A stretch of 64,000 bases of DNA from Ciona intestinalis (lineage: Eukaryota > Chordata > Ascidiacea > Phlebobranchia > Cionidae). Made by a program: the position numbers and the translations under genes. Under the pieces are notes generated by a model. The model searched no databases, had not been told where the DNA came from, and worked only from the letters and a program-made list of their open reading frames with translations. Shown here piece after piece: positions 11,846 through 27,358 of this stretch; the stretch's first letter is position 1, and the number at the start of each line of letters is the position of its first letter. The DNA lies in assembly GCF_000224145.3 (NCBI RefSeq), contig NC_020168.2:6639990-6703989 (forward strand), written 5' to 3'.

Positions 11846-12466
11846 AAGTGGCCATGACCGATAAACAAGTTAGCGTACACAGGTACAATGTAACTACTAA
11901 GAACAACCGTATTTTGTAAAACGACCTAAATGCCACTTCGCACAATCTCTAATACAATTACACAACCTTTCGATAACACGATACAACGAGAACTAACCCA
12001 ACAAGCGAATAGAAACGAGAAATGGAAAACGCGCAAATCACTTCAATCAGCCCAACGGCACAGAAACGCCGAGACTTAAAACGTGTGAAAAATCAAAGAA
12101 ACCAAGCGTGACAACAGTGAACAAAAGTGAAACAGTGATAAGGAAAACCAATAAAAATAGACAATGAAATCGACAAATTAAACATCGCACACAACAAAGA
12201 CTGAAATAATGCAAACCTAAAGCCTTTCTCGCTGTAACTCGTGCAGTGTCAAATCATTCTGTGAAACATCATTTCGTGTGTGTGTCGTTTCTTCTGGTTC
12301 CTTTCTCGTCGACTCCCCGCTCGCCTCGTCCTCGGTGTTCGTACTTTCATCTGCTTCTTTGCTCGCAGGGGGAGCACTCTGCGTTCTCGTTAGTGGTTGT
12401 ATTATCGTTGTCGCGTCGTGGTGTTGCTGTTAAGTCGGGAGTATAAACAAACCCGCATACGGGTTG
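11758..12466. other. Unassigned segment between the two element copies
   Basis: About 700 bases that replace the expected 3' part of the acidic frame and end at a 50-N gap. No long open frame, no recognisable protein. A TATAAAA-like word lies near 11840. Confidence 0.4.
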
Positions 12467-12516
12467 NNNNNNNNNNNNNNNNNNNNNNNNNNNNNNNNNN
12501 NNNNNNNNNNNNNNNN
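12467..12516. other. Assembly gap (50 N)
   Basis: Exactly 50 N. The sequence right of it repeats 10460-11757, so the join may be artificial. Confidence 1.
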
Positions 12517-13325
12517 GAAGAGCTTCGCTGCTGAAAGTAAAGTAATTGATATGCAGTCGAANGTTACATCTGGATATGATGTTTCAGCAACGTTACCTTA
12601 TCAATAACGTAGACGTCAAATTGAAATTGACGCGTTCACGAGACGCTTTCGCCACTATTGGGGTCGCCGGGTTTAAAATAAAAATTTTAGCTGCTGTACT
12701 ACACGTCAGAAAGGTAAAAATTAGTCCAAGTGTTCAGTTGGGACACATCACAGCTCTTTCTAAAGGTTTATGTCTATATCCAATTCTGCGAGCCGAATTG
12801 AAAACGTTAACAATCCCGAGGTTTAATCAATCAATTTCGCATGATAATTTATTCCTCGGACAATTACCTCGAAGAGTGATTTTAGGCTTTGTTGATAATG
12901 ACGCTTTTAACGGACGCATTGACAAGAACCCCTTTCACTTTAAAACTTATGGGTTATCCTCCCTCTCCCTGCATTCTAACGGAAAGCAAGTTCCAGCTAA
13001 AGAACTGACACCAAACTACGGAGTTGGGACCTATATTAGAAGTTATATGTCTCTTTTTACAGGATTAAATACTTTTTATACAAACGCGTCAAATGGTATT
13101 TCAAGAGAGGAATATCCACGAGGTTTTACCTTGTACGCTTTCGATTTGACCCCTGACCTCGCGTCCAGCGGTCACTTTGACTTGTTAAAGAATGGGGACT
13201 TAAGTTTAGAAGCAAAATTTTCGGAGGCTCTACCAACGTCAGTCAATGTGATAATCTACGCCGAGTTCCAAAATCTTATTCAAATTGATCGGCAGAGATC
13301 CGTACTGACCGATTTTAGCGCTTAA
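12517..13325 (+). CDS. Major-capsid-type protein, copy 2, 5' end missing
   Basis: Matches the C-terminal ~270 residues of copy 1 with few substitutions and reads without a break from about 12560 to TAA 13323-13325, ending LTDFSA. Next to the gap it lacks one T relative to copy 1 (12524 area) and then has an extra undetermined base at 12562, so the first 50 bases are low quality. Unlike copy 1 the C-terminal frame is intact, giving the normal end of the protein. Its 5' half is absent or lies in the gap. Confidence 0.65.
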
Positions 13326-13638
13326 ATTATAACAATTAAAAAAAATATATATCATTTATAAATCTCTATGTTTGAGACATTTGGGAACGTGTCGTGTGCA
13401 GAACACACGATCAGCTGGGATCGCCTATCATGGTTCGCTTCCCACCATTGTTTATTTTAAAATTTGTAAAGTTCTATATAGCTGGAACAGTTGGAACAGT
13501 TGGATCGCATAATGCAATTGTCTTCCTGTCATTGTTTGAAATCGTGAGAATCGCGAGAATTGAAGACTACAAAATCGTTGTATATAGCCTAGCGGTTACT
13601 TATAATATCATTCATTCATAAGCATTGAAAAATTAAGA

Positions 13639-14262
13639 ATGTCGAACTTTGAGAACACTCAGCAAATTGGGTATATTTACATCAGCGGTTCAGAAGAAGA
13701 AGAAGAGGGGCCAAATGTAATGGAGGACATAGGCGGACCAGGTCGCAGTAACCTAGCGGTTGTTGTTGGGAGAAAGTTGAATTTTCAGGAAAATACGGTG
13801 GCCACTTCTAAACTACATCGAGTTGAAATGGTTAATCTTAAGCTATTACCGAGCCCCCGGTTAAGGAGATTTCGAATGAAGTGTCGAAGCTCAAAAGGTC
13901 GGTATTCTGTGGCTCAATTAACCGCTCAGGCAGAAATATTATTCGAAGGTATCCCCTACTTGCTGTTTACTTCAGAAGAGTTACAGCACGTGAAAATTCT
14001 GTACTGGTCACTGGATGTCTCTGACGAGAAGTGTTTATTAAACCGATACATCACACGTGTAAAGGATCTTTGCAGGTCTATGGGGATTAACATGAAGATT
14101 TCCACAAATGATGTGTCCGACCCGCGCGGTTTCCTCATTAAACTTAGCGCTAAATATCATTTGAAAGTCTGTAATGGTGAAGCGATGAAAGAAGAGACAT
14201 CTGAAGTGATCGCAACACAGCAGGAGTTGTTAAGCTTCTGGGAAATTATTGGTATCGACTAA
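13639..14262 (+). CDS. Unidentified element protein with acidic N-terminus
   Basis: 207 residues from ATG 13639 to TAA 14260-14262. The first 35 residues hold a Glu-rich run (SGSEEEEEGPNVMED). The middle is basic (PSPRLRRFRMKCRSSKGRYS) and the last 100 residues look globular (VAQLTAQAEILFEGIPYLLF). It follows the capsid-type gene by about 310 bases, as copy 1 does, so it is part of the same element. No known family is recognised. Confidence 0.6.
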   Translation: MSNFENTQQIGYIYISGSEEEEEGPNVMEDIGGPGRSNLAVVVGRKLNFQENTVATSKLHRVEMVNLKLLPSPRLRRFRMKCRSSKGRYSVAQLTAQAEILFEGIPYLLFTSEELQHVKILYWSLDVSDEKCLLNRYITRVKDLCRSMGINMKISTNDVSDPRGFLIKLSAKYHLKVCNGEAMKEETSEVIATQQELLSFWEIIGID

Positions 14263-14342
14263 TTACAGAAGAATAATAATAAAAGGAGAGCGTCGCTGTA
14301 CGGAAAAGAAAATGTGTTAACTATTGTGTAATTGTATGGTAA

Positions 14343-14577
14343 TGTGTTATTTGTTTCGTAAGGAATAAAATGCTGCTACAAAATTGTCGTTGGTTTAGAC
14401 AGACGCGCGTAGTCAATTACTTCCTATACATTATAGCGCGGTGGATTCGATAAATTCGGAATGGCGGCCAATATGCGGAATAGGCACTGATTGTGAAAAT
14501 GCGTTAATTGTTTCGTAAGGAATAAAATAATACATTTAATTGTCAATAGGCAGACGCACAGTCAATTACTTCCTATA
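14343..14577. repeat. Imperfect direct repeat at the right edge of the element
   Basis: A ~80-bp segment occurs twice, at about 14343-14428 and 14501-14577. Shared words are TGTTTCGTAAGGAATAAAA, CAGACGC and AGTCAATTACTTCCTATA. It follows the last element frame and may mark the element's right terminus. Confidence 0.75.
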
Positions 14578-16082
14578 GATTTATTTTCCCAAGAGAATAA
14601 AAACAATACTATAACAAAACAATAAATACCGCCGGAAATATTACTTCCTGTGCAGGTGTCTGTACTTCCGACTTCCGTACGTCAAATGCACATATAATAC
14701 TACTCACAAGTATCCACCCTGTTCATATCGGAGTAAAATATTCTACTTTTTCGTTCGAAAGTAAAACGAACGTAGACAAACAAAGTGAAGGTAAACTGGT
14801 GGAGGTTTTGTTAATATTTGCACAAGATAAAAACCCATAGTGACGTAACACATACGATTCTCCGTCATAGTTCCCGTCGTCACTACGAAACAGATTGCGC
14901 GAAACAGTTTGAGCGCAGATGGTGAACTGTAACGTTCTCGTAAAATCTTGATTAGCTTTGCGCGTAATCAGTTTCGTTTTAAAACGTCGTATCCCGCAAT
15001 GCCCGGTCTTTTCTCTCTGCTACTCTAATTAGAACGAAATGCTTTCTTGAATAAATAATTCAAGCGTCCCCCGTTCATACAGGCTACCTGCTCCATTTGT
15101 TCGGAAAGCGCGCGTTCTTTTGTTCAGCGCAATCGTCGCGGAAAGACCGAAATCAACTGTATTGAGCTTTATGGTCATTGAGTATACGGCGACTTATGAA
15201 TATTTCATGTCAAACCGATTCTTTCTGGTCGATAATATATTCCTTTGTTTCACACACGGCATCGTAAAAATCGCTTCCAGAAAAACGTTTTCATTGTTAT
15301 ACGTCACAATGCAAGAATGAGATCATTTAGACTGAGGGTTGATTAAAACACAGTGGTGGTATGCGGGTTATATATAGCTTGGTAATTGCACCCAAACAAA
15401 GAGATCAACGTTATACTTGGTTTGGTTTATAGGACCGCTACCCTGGGGAGGTTTTTAACGGCTTCTTCGACATAGAGATCAAATATTTATGATGTCACAG
15501 CAATGTACACGCTAGGCGGCAGCAGAGTAACTGAATTATTCATACCGGCGGTGCCCTCGTTTTCGAATATGAAGAATAAGAACATATAGACTAAATGGGT
15601 GTGTGTGCGCATTGTATTGGATTGCCTATATGTGCCATGGAGAAGTACCGATAACCACACGATCGAAGGCATTAGGTCTTTGAATTAATAGGTAGTTCAA
15701 TCATATACGTAAAGTGATTGTAGTAGGAATGTGAAATATAGGGGAGGTTAATGGACTCAATCTGTTTTTGATGAATTAAAACTTGTCAGATTAATAATAC
15801 TGTTTCTATCGGCTTGGGTTTAATCTATTTAGATTAGAACGCATGACTGATTAACTTGTTATTTTTTTATTCAGGCGAATTGTGAAACATGACACAGATT
15901 CGAAACAGAATACACAATTGCCAACATAAATACAACAGCACGAATTGAATAACTTAAAAGTTTAAATACAATCGAGAACACGAAATTTACAAATCAGCAC
16001 TGCGACCGAAGTTAATAATAAATATTACAATGCATTGCTGGTCTCAATATTAAACACATTCGCTCCATGCCTTCTGGTTTCA
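14578..16082. other. Intergenic, no gene seen
   Basis: 1.5 kb between the mobile element and the end of calmodulin copy A. Short open frames at 15120-15320 and 15487-15672 show no family features. Confidence 0.45.
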
Positions 16083-17661
<1,579 letters not shown>

Positions 17662-19401
17662 TTTCTGCTTTAAAAATTTGGACGGTTTATTTTAAAATAC
17701 TAAAATTGTTATGATTTAAGCGAATCTGAAAATCGAAGAAAATGATAAATGTCACAGCCACAAAATCAATAGACGCCTGGTTTTGACATTTTTATTATTT
17801 AACGATAAATTTAGCACATTGACTTGCCCTACAAGCCCTAACGCTGCAATATGCAGCACAGGGCTTGTTCGCCAACGAAAATCGCTTCGGAGACGCGCCG
17901 AAATCTCCTATAAGTTTGGTGAGAACTTTAAACCGTATAAGGCTTATATGCTCCTTAAAGCTACTTTGTGCTTTCACTAACTCTCTTATAAACTCTGCCA
18001 GCCAGGTTATTATATAGCCAAGTACTTTCTCTTTTTGGTTTATCTTTTATACTGGCTCATTAGAAAGATCGATAATACGCAGCAAAAGAAGGCTGGCGGT
18101 ATTACGCAGACACCTGTCTTATTCACCACCTTGTAAAGATAATTAGAAAGATTTCGTTCTGTTGAACAGATGTTTCCAATTTTATGTATTTTGCCTCATT
18201 GCCACGGATAATAGAACGAAAGGCTTGCACAGGCTTAGATGAATTATTTCTTAAGCTGACCACAGCCCCTCACTGTAGAAACTTTGTCCGAATCGGTTTA
18301 ACTAGCCACTAGCGCATGAGGTACCATTTCGCTGATTGCAGTTCCAGTCATTTGGGTTTATTTGTTGCCCAGATATCATCCAATTTAATGGTAATTGAAA
18401 TTTGTTGAACGTATTGTCTCTGAAGAAATCTAGAAGTTTCGTTTCTGTTTTTAATTGACATGCTATTTTACCTATACTAAACGAGGATTTACGACACAAA
18501 ATGACTTTATTTTTGTTATATTTATTCACACAAGTCGTGCTGTTTTAGTGCAAGCCAATAAAATTGTACATCAAACGTTTATCTAACGGGGAAGGGAAAC
18601 TGCAGTAGCCAGTAGGCTATACTGTACAGTGTACTACAGTAACGTTGCAAGGGTATCATTGTGTAAATAAGACTAACATATATGATTGGACGACTGATAA
18701 GTTACAACTTGGGGTTACCTGGTTATAGTATATGTCAAAATGTATCCACTAATACAGGTAGCAGGTGCGGAAATACTCAATCAAGACTGCCTCCTTACTC
18801 AAATATGTATATAGTCCTATTCGCTTCTCTTGACGGTTTTATAACTATTAACCAATGAACTTCTAACGGTACACACGGAAAATGTAGCTTTCAGTCAACG
18901 GAAAATGTAGCTTTCAGTCAATATTTGCAAACCTAGGTACATAACTACGGTCTACTCTACGCAATCGCCAGTTCCTATAGAGCTATACGCTTAAAGATTT
19001 TTTAGTTTGAAATTCTATTATTGACCTAAAAATGGACTACCTACTCAGATGGCAATACGCATACCTATTCGATTTATCGTATTAATAAAAGGAGACATTT
19101 TTTGTATGTAATACCAACAAGTTTGTATTTGGGAAATTATTTAAGGGTTAAAATGCACCAACATTGAATTAATAAAACTTTGTAAAAAGAGTGTAACAAC
19201 TGGATGATATATTCGGGTTGTTGTACAAATGGATATATATTTAACACGAATTGCGCAGATTCGTCATGGACAATGCTGTAGCAGAGATATTTAAAGTATT
19301 TGTAAATTAATCAGCCTATGGAATGATTGATAATTGTTTAAATTGTTTTTCTTGTAACACGTGAGACTTAGAATGCAGCAAAGAACTTGGATACACCCCA
19401 T
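17662..19401. other. Between calmodulin copies A and B
   Basis: 5' flank of copy A and 3' flank of copy B. It holds the 38-base dyad at 17831 and a small direct repeat of 22 bases at about 18877-18920 (word GGAAAATGTAGCTTTCAGTC twice). No gene. Confidence 0.45.
17831..17868. promoter_or_regulatory. Inverted repeat upstream of calmodulin copy A
   Basis: Two nested arms are exact complements: ACAAGCCC with GGGCTTGT outside, and GCTGCA with TGCAGC inside. It lies 170 bases upstream of the copy A start codon. It could be a protein-binding dyad or a 5' UTR hairpin; the sequence alone does not decide. Confidence 0.5.
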
Positions 19402-20694
<1,293 letters not shown>

Positions 20695-22234
20695 AATTTA
20701 TACTTTTCAGGTAGTTTACAAAGAAAATACAGTACAGCAGATGCACTACTTATAAATTCTGTTAAAATAAATATAATTTAAACGTTGTTGACCTGAATCC
20801 GAAATTTACATTTAACCAGCAAAAAGTAACGTTTAGGGAAACATACTAATCAGTACGTCAAGTACATGTAGCACAATCTAATACTGTCTAGTCGTAATCT
20901 TTCAGTTTCGAGAAACCATTCATGGTTGCACAGATCCTATTTTAGTTTCTCCAATAACTTAATTGAGGGTCTCAGCATACTCTTAACATTTCACCCTACA
21001 AGTTTAACTTGAGAAACCGCAAGAATTTCCGCCGTGTATACAATGGCGACGTTGAACGCGATTGACTGCTAAAATGATGATTACTCAAGAGCGGGGAGCG
21101 GCTTCTCGCGAAAAAAGCGTAAGGAAACAATGCCCGATGCCGGCGATGACGAGAAGTAGAGAAAAACGTTGACAAACCTCCGCTTCTCGGTTGTCGACGC
21201 TGATTGGACGACGGCTACCTGCATTGCGGAAAGACCATTGTCGCGTCATAATTTAAAAGTTCCCAGGCCAATTGAAGAAAATCAATGAGCTCGGCCATGA
21301 CCGTCGTTCCAATCCATTTATTGGGGACCCAGTTTGCTTATTTTGTCGATTTGGAAGCACTAAGTTCGGTAAATAATTGTTTCTCATATATTGATGCAAT
21401 ATTTTAATGCATTAGGTGATTACTTATTACTATTAGGGCTCCGAGGTAAGATCTATTGCCCTAAATCTTCGTTATAAATGTTGTACCAGAAGCCTACAAG
21501 TGATCGGTATGACCTATAACCCGACTACCATGCGTTAATTACTGACCGCGAAATCCCATTACCCATGAAGAAATTTTAAAACGATTTAATGACATAGGAT
21601 TTACGTATACAGTATAATCGATTAGGTAAATATGGTTTTTATAGGTAGTTGCTATGACTGAGTGCGAACCTTACAAAATCAATCTAAAGAAAGGTTAATA
21701 CGGGTTTAAGGCTAGAGGCTACTGACTAAATGTGCGATAATAGCTATGCCAGCGAATAAAATTTATTTGGCCTTTTTGCTGTTTAAAAGAAACAATAAAT
21801 GTACTAATTTTGCAAAACAAGTCCAAAAAACTAGCTACCTGGAAAACACACTGGTCCATACATTGCTCTTGGTTATCGTCTAGCGGTTACATAAAACTTG
21901 ATCTAGTGGAAATATAAACCTTCGTGCGCTAAAATTTCTTTTAATCTGGTTCATTTGAAATCAAGAAAACTCAAGCAAATGTACATTTTTATATTTATTA
22001 AATTTATGTGTGCAGTGTAGATCTATTTAAAGGCTAAATCAGCCATACATGTGTGTATAAAATGCACTATTTCTTAAATATTTTTGCAATAATATTGGAC
22101 AACTAGGAGTACAGAGGCACGTGAAACTTGGTAATTTGCATAAGTTTCAAATATAAGGTTGCAGTATCAAAATAAAGCTTCTGGGTATCGGGAATGCATT
22201 TTTGGACGTGTAGCTGGAATGTAAACTGCTCAAA
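20695..22234. other. Between calmodulin copies B and C
   Basis: Promoter side of copy B and 3' flank of copy C. GC-rich stretch around 21040-21250 contains the shared module at 21201. No gene seen. Confidence 0.45.
21201..21229. promoter_or_regulatory. Calmodulin promoter module, copy B
   Basis: 29 bases: TGATTGG (an inverted CCAAT box, so CCAAT on the gene strand), 8 variable bases, TACCTGCA, one variable base, TGCGG. The same arrangement with the same spacing occurs upstream of copy C. It is about 510 bases upstream of the copy B start codon. Confidence 0.55.
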
Positions 22235-23683
<1,449 letters not shown>

Positions 23684-24063
23684 TCTGCGCAATAAGTATT
23701 TTTTGTTCTAACAATCTATATAACCTGTAAAGCAAATTATTTTGTAAGAATAAAAAACGATAACCGCTCGTAATATCAAGTCAGTCTGTTCCACCCGACC
23801 GCCCGCATAGGCGTTACTTAGTATGATAACTTCGCCCTTTTAATTTAAACCGTAAAAGAAACGTCTTCTTTTCATTGGGCCGCGATTTATTCGTATTGTT
23901 TACCAAATGTTACGCCACAGACTCACATAGGAAAGGTTGGGCCGTTCCAAATGGAGAAATGTATTTGTCGTCAAACGACGCGTTAGCTAAGCACAATAAG
24001 CGCACTCGTTTTGAATTATCGACGTCATATTAAAGAGAATAACGGAGCGCGTATCCCGCGTTC

Positions 24064-24092
24064 TGATTGGCTGACCGATACCTGCAATGCGG
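24064..24092. promoter_or_regulatory. Calmodulin promoter module, copy C
   Basis: Same 29-base layout as at 21201: TGATTGG, 8 variable bases, TACCTGCA, one variable base, TGCGG; 24 of 29 bases agree. It is about 380 bases upstream of the copy C start codon. Confidence 0.55.
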
Positions 24093-24925
24093 TGGAGTGA
24101 GAACGCCGGATGAGCAAATAGGGAAATAGCCTCAGCAACTAATTGGAGCCGAAATTAAATATTATTTATTAACCTGAATAATACCACTTATTCGTTTTAT
24201 GAAATCATTTTTTAGTATTTTTTTAAAAATAGAGCATAAAAATAGAGTTTCTAGTCGTTCATTGCGCCTTCATCGACATTATATTGTTACCACTAACAAC
24301 CATCTTACACCACAACTGACCAAATTAAGTAACGCTGTTAAACTGGACCTAACAACGGCATGTCTACGTTCAAGTTGTGAGGAGCACCTAACCTACGTTG
24401 AAGCAACGCAAATGTGGTTGCCAGGGCGAACCGGCTTACAATAGCACGACCTTATTCAGGGTCTAGCAACCACACGATACGCCTCGCGTAATACTAATAG
24501 GCTCTAATGCTCACACTGAGCCACTGCACCAAGTAACGCCATACTCCGGAAATGAGTGACTATATATGCGTCAAACCAACGCTCTGGTCGCACGAACTCG
24601 GCACCAAATGTTGAAAAGCCGACACTGCTTCGACTTCCTGCTTTTTCTGTTGTTTCGTTAGTTTGTGACGTCACAATAACGAAGTGTATTCTCTAAGAAT
24701 TAAAAGGATCACGCGACCGACTTCTAGTATTCGACAGGATGTTTTTATCACGCCACTGTCCGATAGCAATCAGCTTTTGCCAAAAACAACTAGATAAGAA
24801 ACTACGTGGCTGACGAATACCTGTTCGGTTGGTGACGTATAATTTACCATTTTCCTCAGTCTATCATATGAAAGTGAACTCTCGTACGCCCTCTGACGGT
24901 TATCGTTAGTAGTAGTTTTACTTAT

Positions 24926-25045
24926 TCAAGAATGAATGATTGTAACTTGTTTATACTCGTGTGGCGGGGAAATAACTGTCGTTTTAACTGAGGTGTTCTG
25001 TTTCACACACCTCGTGCTGTTTATCGGTTACCACGCATGTAACAG
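24926..25045 (-). repeat. SINE-like element
   Basis: Reverse-oriented copy of the family whose body contains ACGAGGTGTATGAAACAGAA and GACTGTCGTTTTCC; here GTAACTTGTTTATACTCGTG and CTCGTGCTGTTTATCGG. Confidence 0.6.
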
Positions 25046-25964
25046 GACACGCACGCTTACAATAGCATCTAGCCTTGTACCCAGCACTCTAAGGTTACGA
25101 AACAAGCCCCAAATGACACACATAACGCATTTATTTACGTCACATACGCGACACAATTCATATTCTTGCGTCACTAGGTTGTTGTCATTATGCTATAACA
25201 TTAGAAACAAGATATCACGAATATGGTTCCGGGCCAGTCATGTGTTCTAGTTGTAGGTTTACGTAACAATTGTTGCAAATTAGACGATTATTACATCAGG
25301 TTTAGGATTAATTATCACTGCCACAGTGTTAAGCAGTTAACCCATCAATACCAGTTCCTGTGCGCGTGCATTTTCTGTTTTTAAAGACCAGAATCAAAAA
25401 TATTAAGCTTATTTATCAATTATAGAGAATTGGCATCAGAAAATTTTTAAACAATTGTAAGGTATAGAATCCTCCGCAACATTTACATTCTAGGCTAGCG
25501 GTTAAAGGATAGAGGGTTAGCGGTTAGCAAATGGCGTATAGGGGAGGATTTTTCACCAGTACAAATTTCAAAGTCGCAGCAATTCTTTGCCCAAATGCTG
25601 TAGCAACAAAATATGTCGAAAAATTTGTTGTTAGCTATACACTATCATACTTAGTGCAATTAAACACCATCTAATTCCTTTTGCAATATTAGGAAGGGCC
25701 AAAGGCCCAAAGTTATTAAAAAAGTCGTATTATTCTATTTTGCTTTTGGTATTTCCCTCTACAGCTATAAATTTATTAGTGCTGCGTTGTTTTTATGCCC
25801 AAACGTATTGGTTGTGCAATGTTTAGGGTTTCTGTCTGTTACCTGCCTGTAGGTTCAAAATGATTGTTTTAAACAGTAATTTCCTTGTTTCCAGTAATTT
25901 CCTTGATCACTTTCTGCAATAACTAGCTAATTAATTATTGTAATCGCCGCAATTGCTTCTAATA

Positions 25965-27204
25965 ATGGTAAGTGCCTTGCGCTTTGTTTATTTTTTAACT
26001 TTATTCGCAATTTATACACAGCACAAGAACAATGACACGCATCAGACAATCGACTATTATGATTCTACAAGTGAGTCATTGTTGCTGACGTAACTTGATA
26101 ATGACGTGACATTGTCTGTATGTGACAGAACAATGAAATATCATGTTTATTCACTCACTAAAACGTGTCATTTGACATTGCTCAATTACAACTGTGACGT
26201 AATTAACGATTTTCCAGAGTTAAAGAATGTGTTCGCGAAACATCAGGACGACGGGTTCGTTAATGGAGAAGATTTAAAAGTCATCATGTTCGAGGTTGGG
26301 CGACATCTAACGGATAACGAAATCATGGTTAGAGGTTTTTCTGCGTTTTGTGAAGATGTAAAATTAAAGTCTTCGGGACCTGTGGTGTAGGTCTATACCC
26401 CAACACACAGGGTGCTACCTCTAGAGTCTGGACCCAACTGAGACAGTTTATAAACACAATTATATAGACTCTATTATATAAGGGTGAGGACCTCAGTAAG
26501 ACACACCCGAGACCTGGAATGTAGGTCTATTACCCCAACACGTATAGGGTGTTATTTGATCAACTTTTCGGCAAAGGCTTTCATTCTACGTAACAGTAAC
26601 AATTATGACGTCATCAACATTGTTACAGATTCTGAGCATGGTTGGAAAATTTGATTTCGAATCATTTCAAAGATTAGTTAATCGTAGCGACCACGTCAGA
26701 CGTTCTATAATTCAATTGTTTCAGAAATTAGACAAGGTACATTGTGCCGTAACACAAAAACACACTCTACGGTTCATTATGGCGCCTTACATGGGTATGC
26801 TGGGTGTGCATGCATGCCCCAGAATTGAATATAATAGTTTTTCCTGTGTGATTATTCTTGATACACATAGTAACAGTTAAATTGGTGATCGAACTACCTA
26901 AGGACTGTACTGCACCCTAGTTTACCAAAAGATAGGCGCCTATGGTCACGAGGTTTTATTCCGCGACTTTGTTTTATGACAGGATAAAGATGGCGTCGTG
27001 TCAACAACAGACCTGCGGCTCGCCCTTTCTTATGGGTCTGATATTCATTTTTCCTATGACGACATAATAAGCATTGTTAGAAAACTAAGCAACAGTGACA
27101 ATGGTTACGTCACATTTCAAGGTAATGGTTCTGAATTCGTGGAATGTGTAGTAGGGGAAGGAAAAGACGGAACACCTTTAGCACATAATATCCAAATATC
27201 CTGA
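25965..27204 (+). CDS. Degenerate calmodulin-like protein
   Basis: Five exons by splice signals: 25965-25967 (ATG only), 26022-26070, 26218-26327, 26629-26736, 26983-27204. The first four introns sit exactly where they sit in calmodulin: after the Met, inside the codon before the first helix, after the first EF-hand, after the Lys that ends VFDK. EF1 has lost two loop residues (FAKHQDDGFVNGEDL) and EF2 about nine. EF3 is canonical (DKDKDGVVSTTD) and EF4 is near-canonical (SNSDNGYVTFQ). The frame then reads through into EFVECV and stops inside a repeat. It is divergently oriented to copy C and probably an old duplicate of these genes. At most two calcium sites. Whether it is expressed is unknown. 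Confidence 0.65.
26385..26560. repeat. Imperfect direct repeat in an intron of the calmodulin-like gene
   Basis: GACCTG.G..TGTAGGTCTAT followed by ACCCCAACAC and an AGGGTG word occurs at about 26377 and again at about 26511. Confidence 0.55.
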
Positions 27205-27358
27205 TCATATTTTAAACAATTAACAACGGTCTATGGGAGTCGTGAGGATACAGTTGTATCAACTTGTATGATTCTTTGAATGTTCTTTGTTTACTACTAA
27301 ATGAGACGAGAAAATAGAACCAAAAAGTGTCCCATCTTCCCTCACCCTACTGTATATA
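27148..27358. repeat. MITE-like element at the 3' end of the calmodulin-like gene
   Basis: Internal words TTTAGCACATAATATCCAAA, ACAACGGTCTATGGGAGTCG and TTGAATGTTCTTTGTTTACT, ending CATCTTCCCTCACCCTACTG. The left end is degenerate. The reading frame of the preceding gene ends inside it. Confidence 0.85.

Larger units (their letters stand above)
6910..14577 (+). mobile_element. Polinton/Maverick (adintovirus-like) fragment, decayed
   Basis: A run of same-strand, tightly packed, intronless frames unlike the host genes around it. In order: an unknown conserved-looking frame, an integrase with a chromodomain, a two-segment membrane protein, a capsid-type protein broken by frameshifts, a basic core-like protein, a large capsid-type protein, and an acidic N-terminal frame. 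Integrase plus capsid genes in one block is the hallmark of Polintons. Family-B DNA polymerase, packaging ATPase and maturation protease are not visible, so this is not a full element. The large capsid gene and the downstream frame occur twice (9974-11757 and 12517-14262) around a 50-N gap. Terminal inverted repeats could not be found by eye. Confidence 0.75.
23684..25964. other. Divergent intergenic region between calmodulin copy C and the calmodulin-like gene
   Basis: 2.3 kb of shared upstream space. It holds the copy C module at 24064, one SINE-like element at about 24926-25045, and no recognisable gene. Short frames at 24199 and 24936 lack family features. Confidence 0.45.

Noticed and set aside
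12246-12446. 66-residue frame before the second gap
   Set aside because: Low-complexity Ser/Arg/Val composition, no similarity to the element or host genes.
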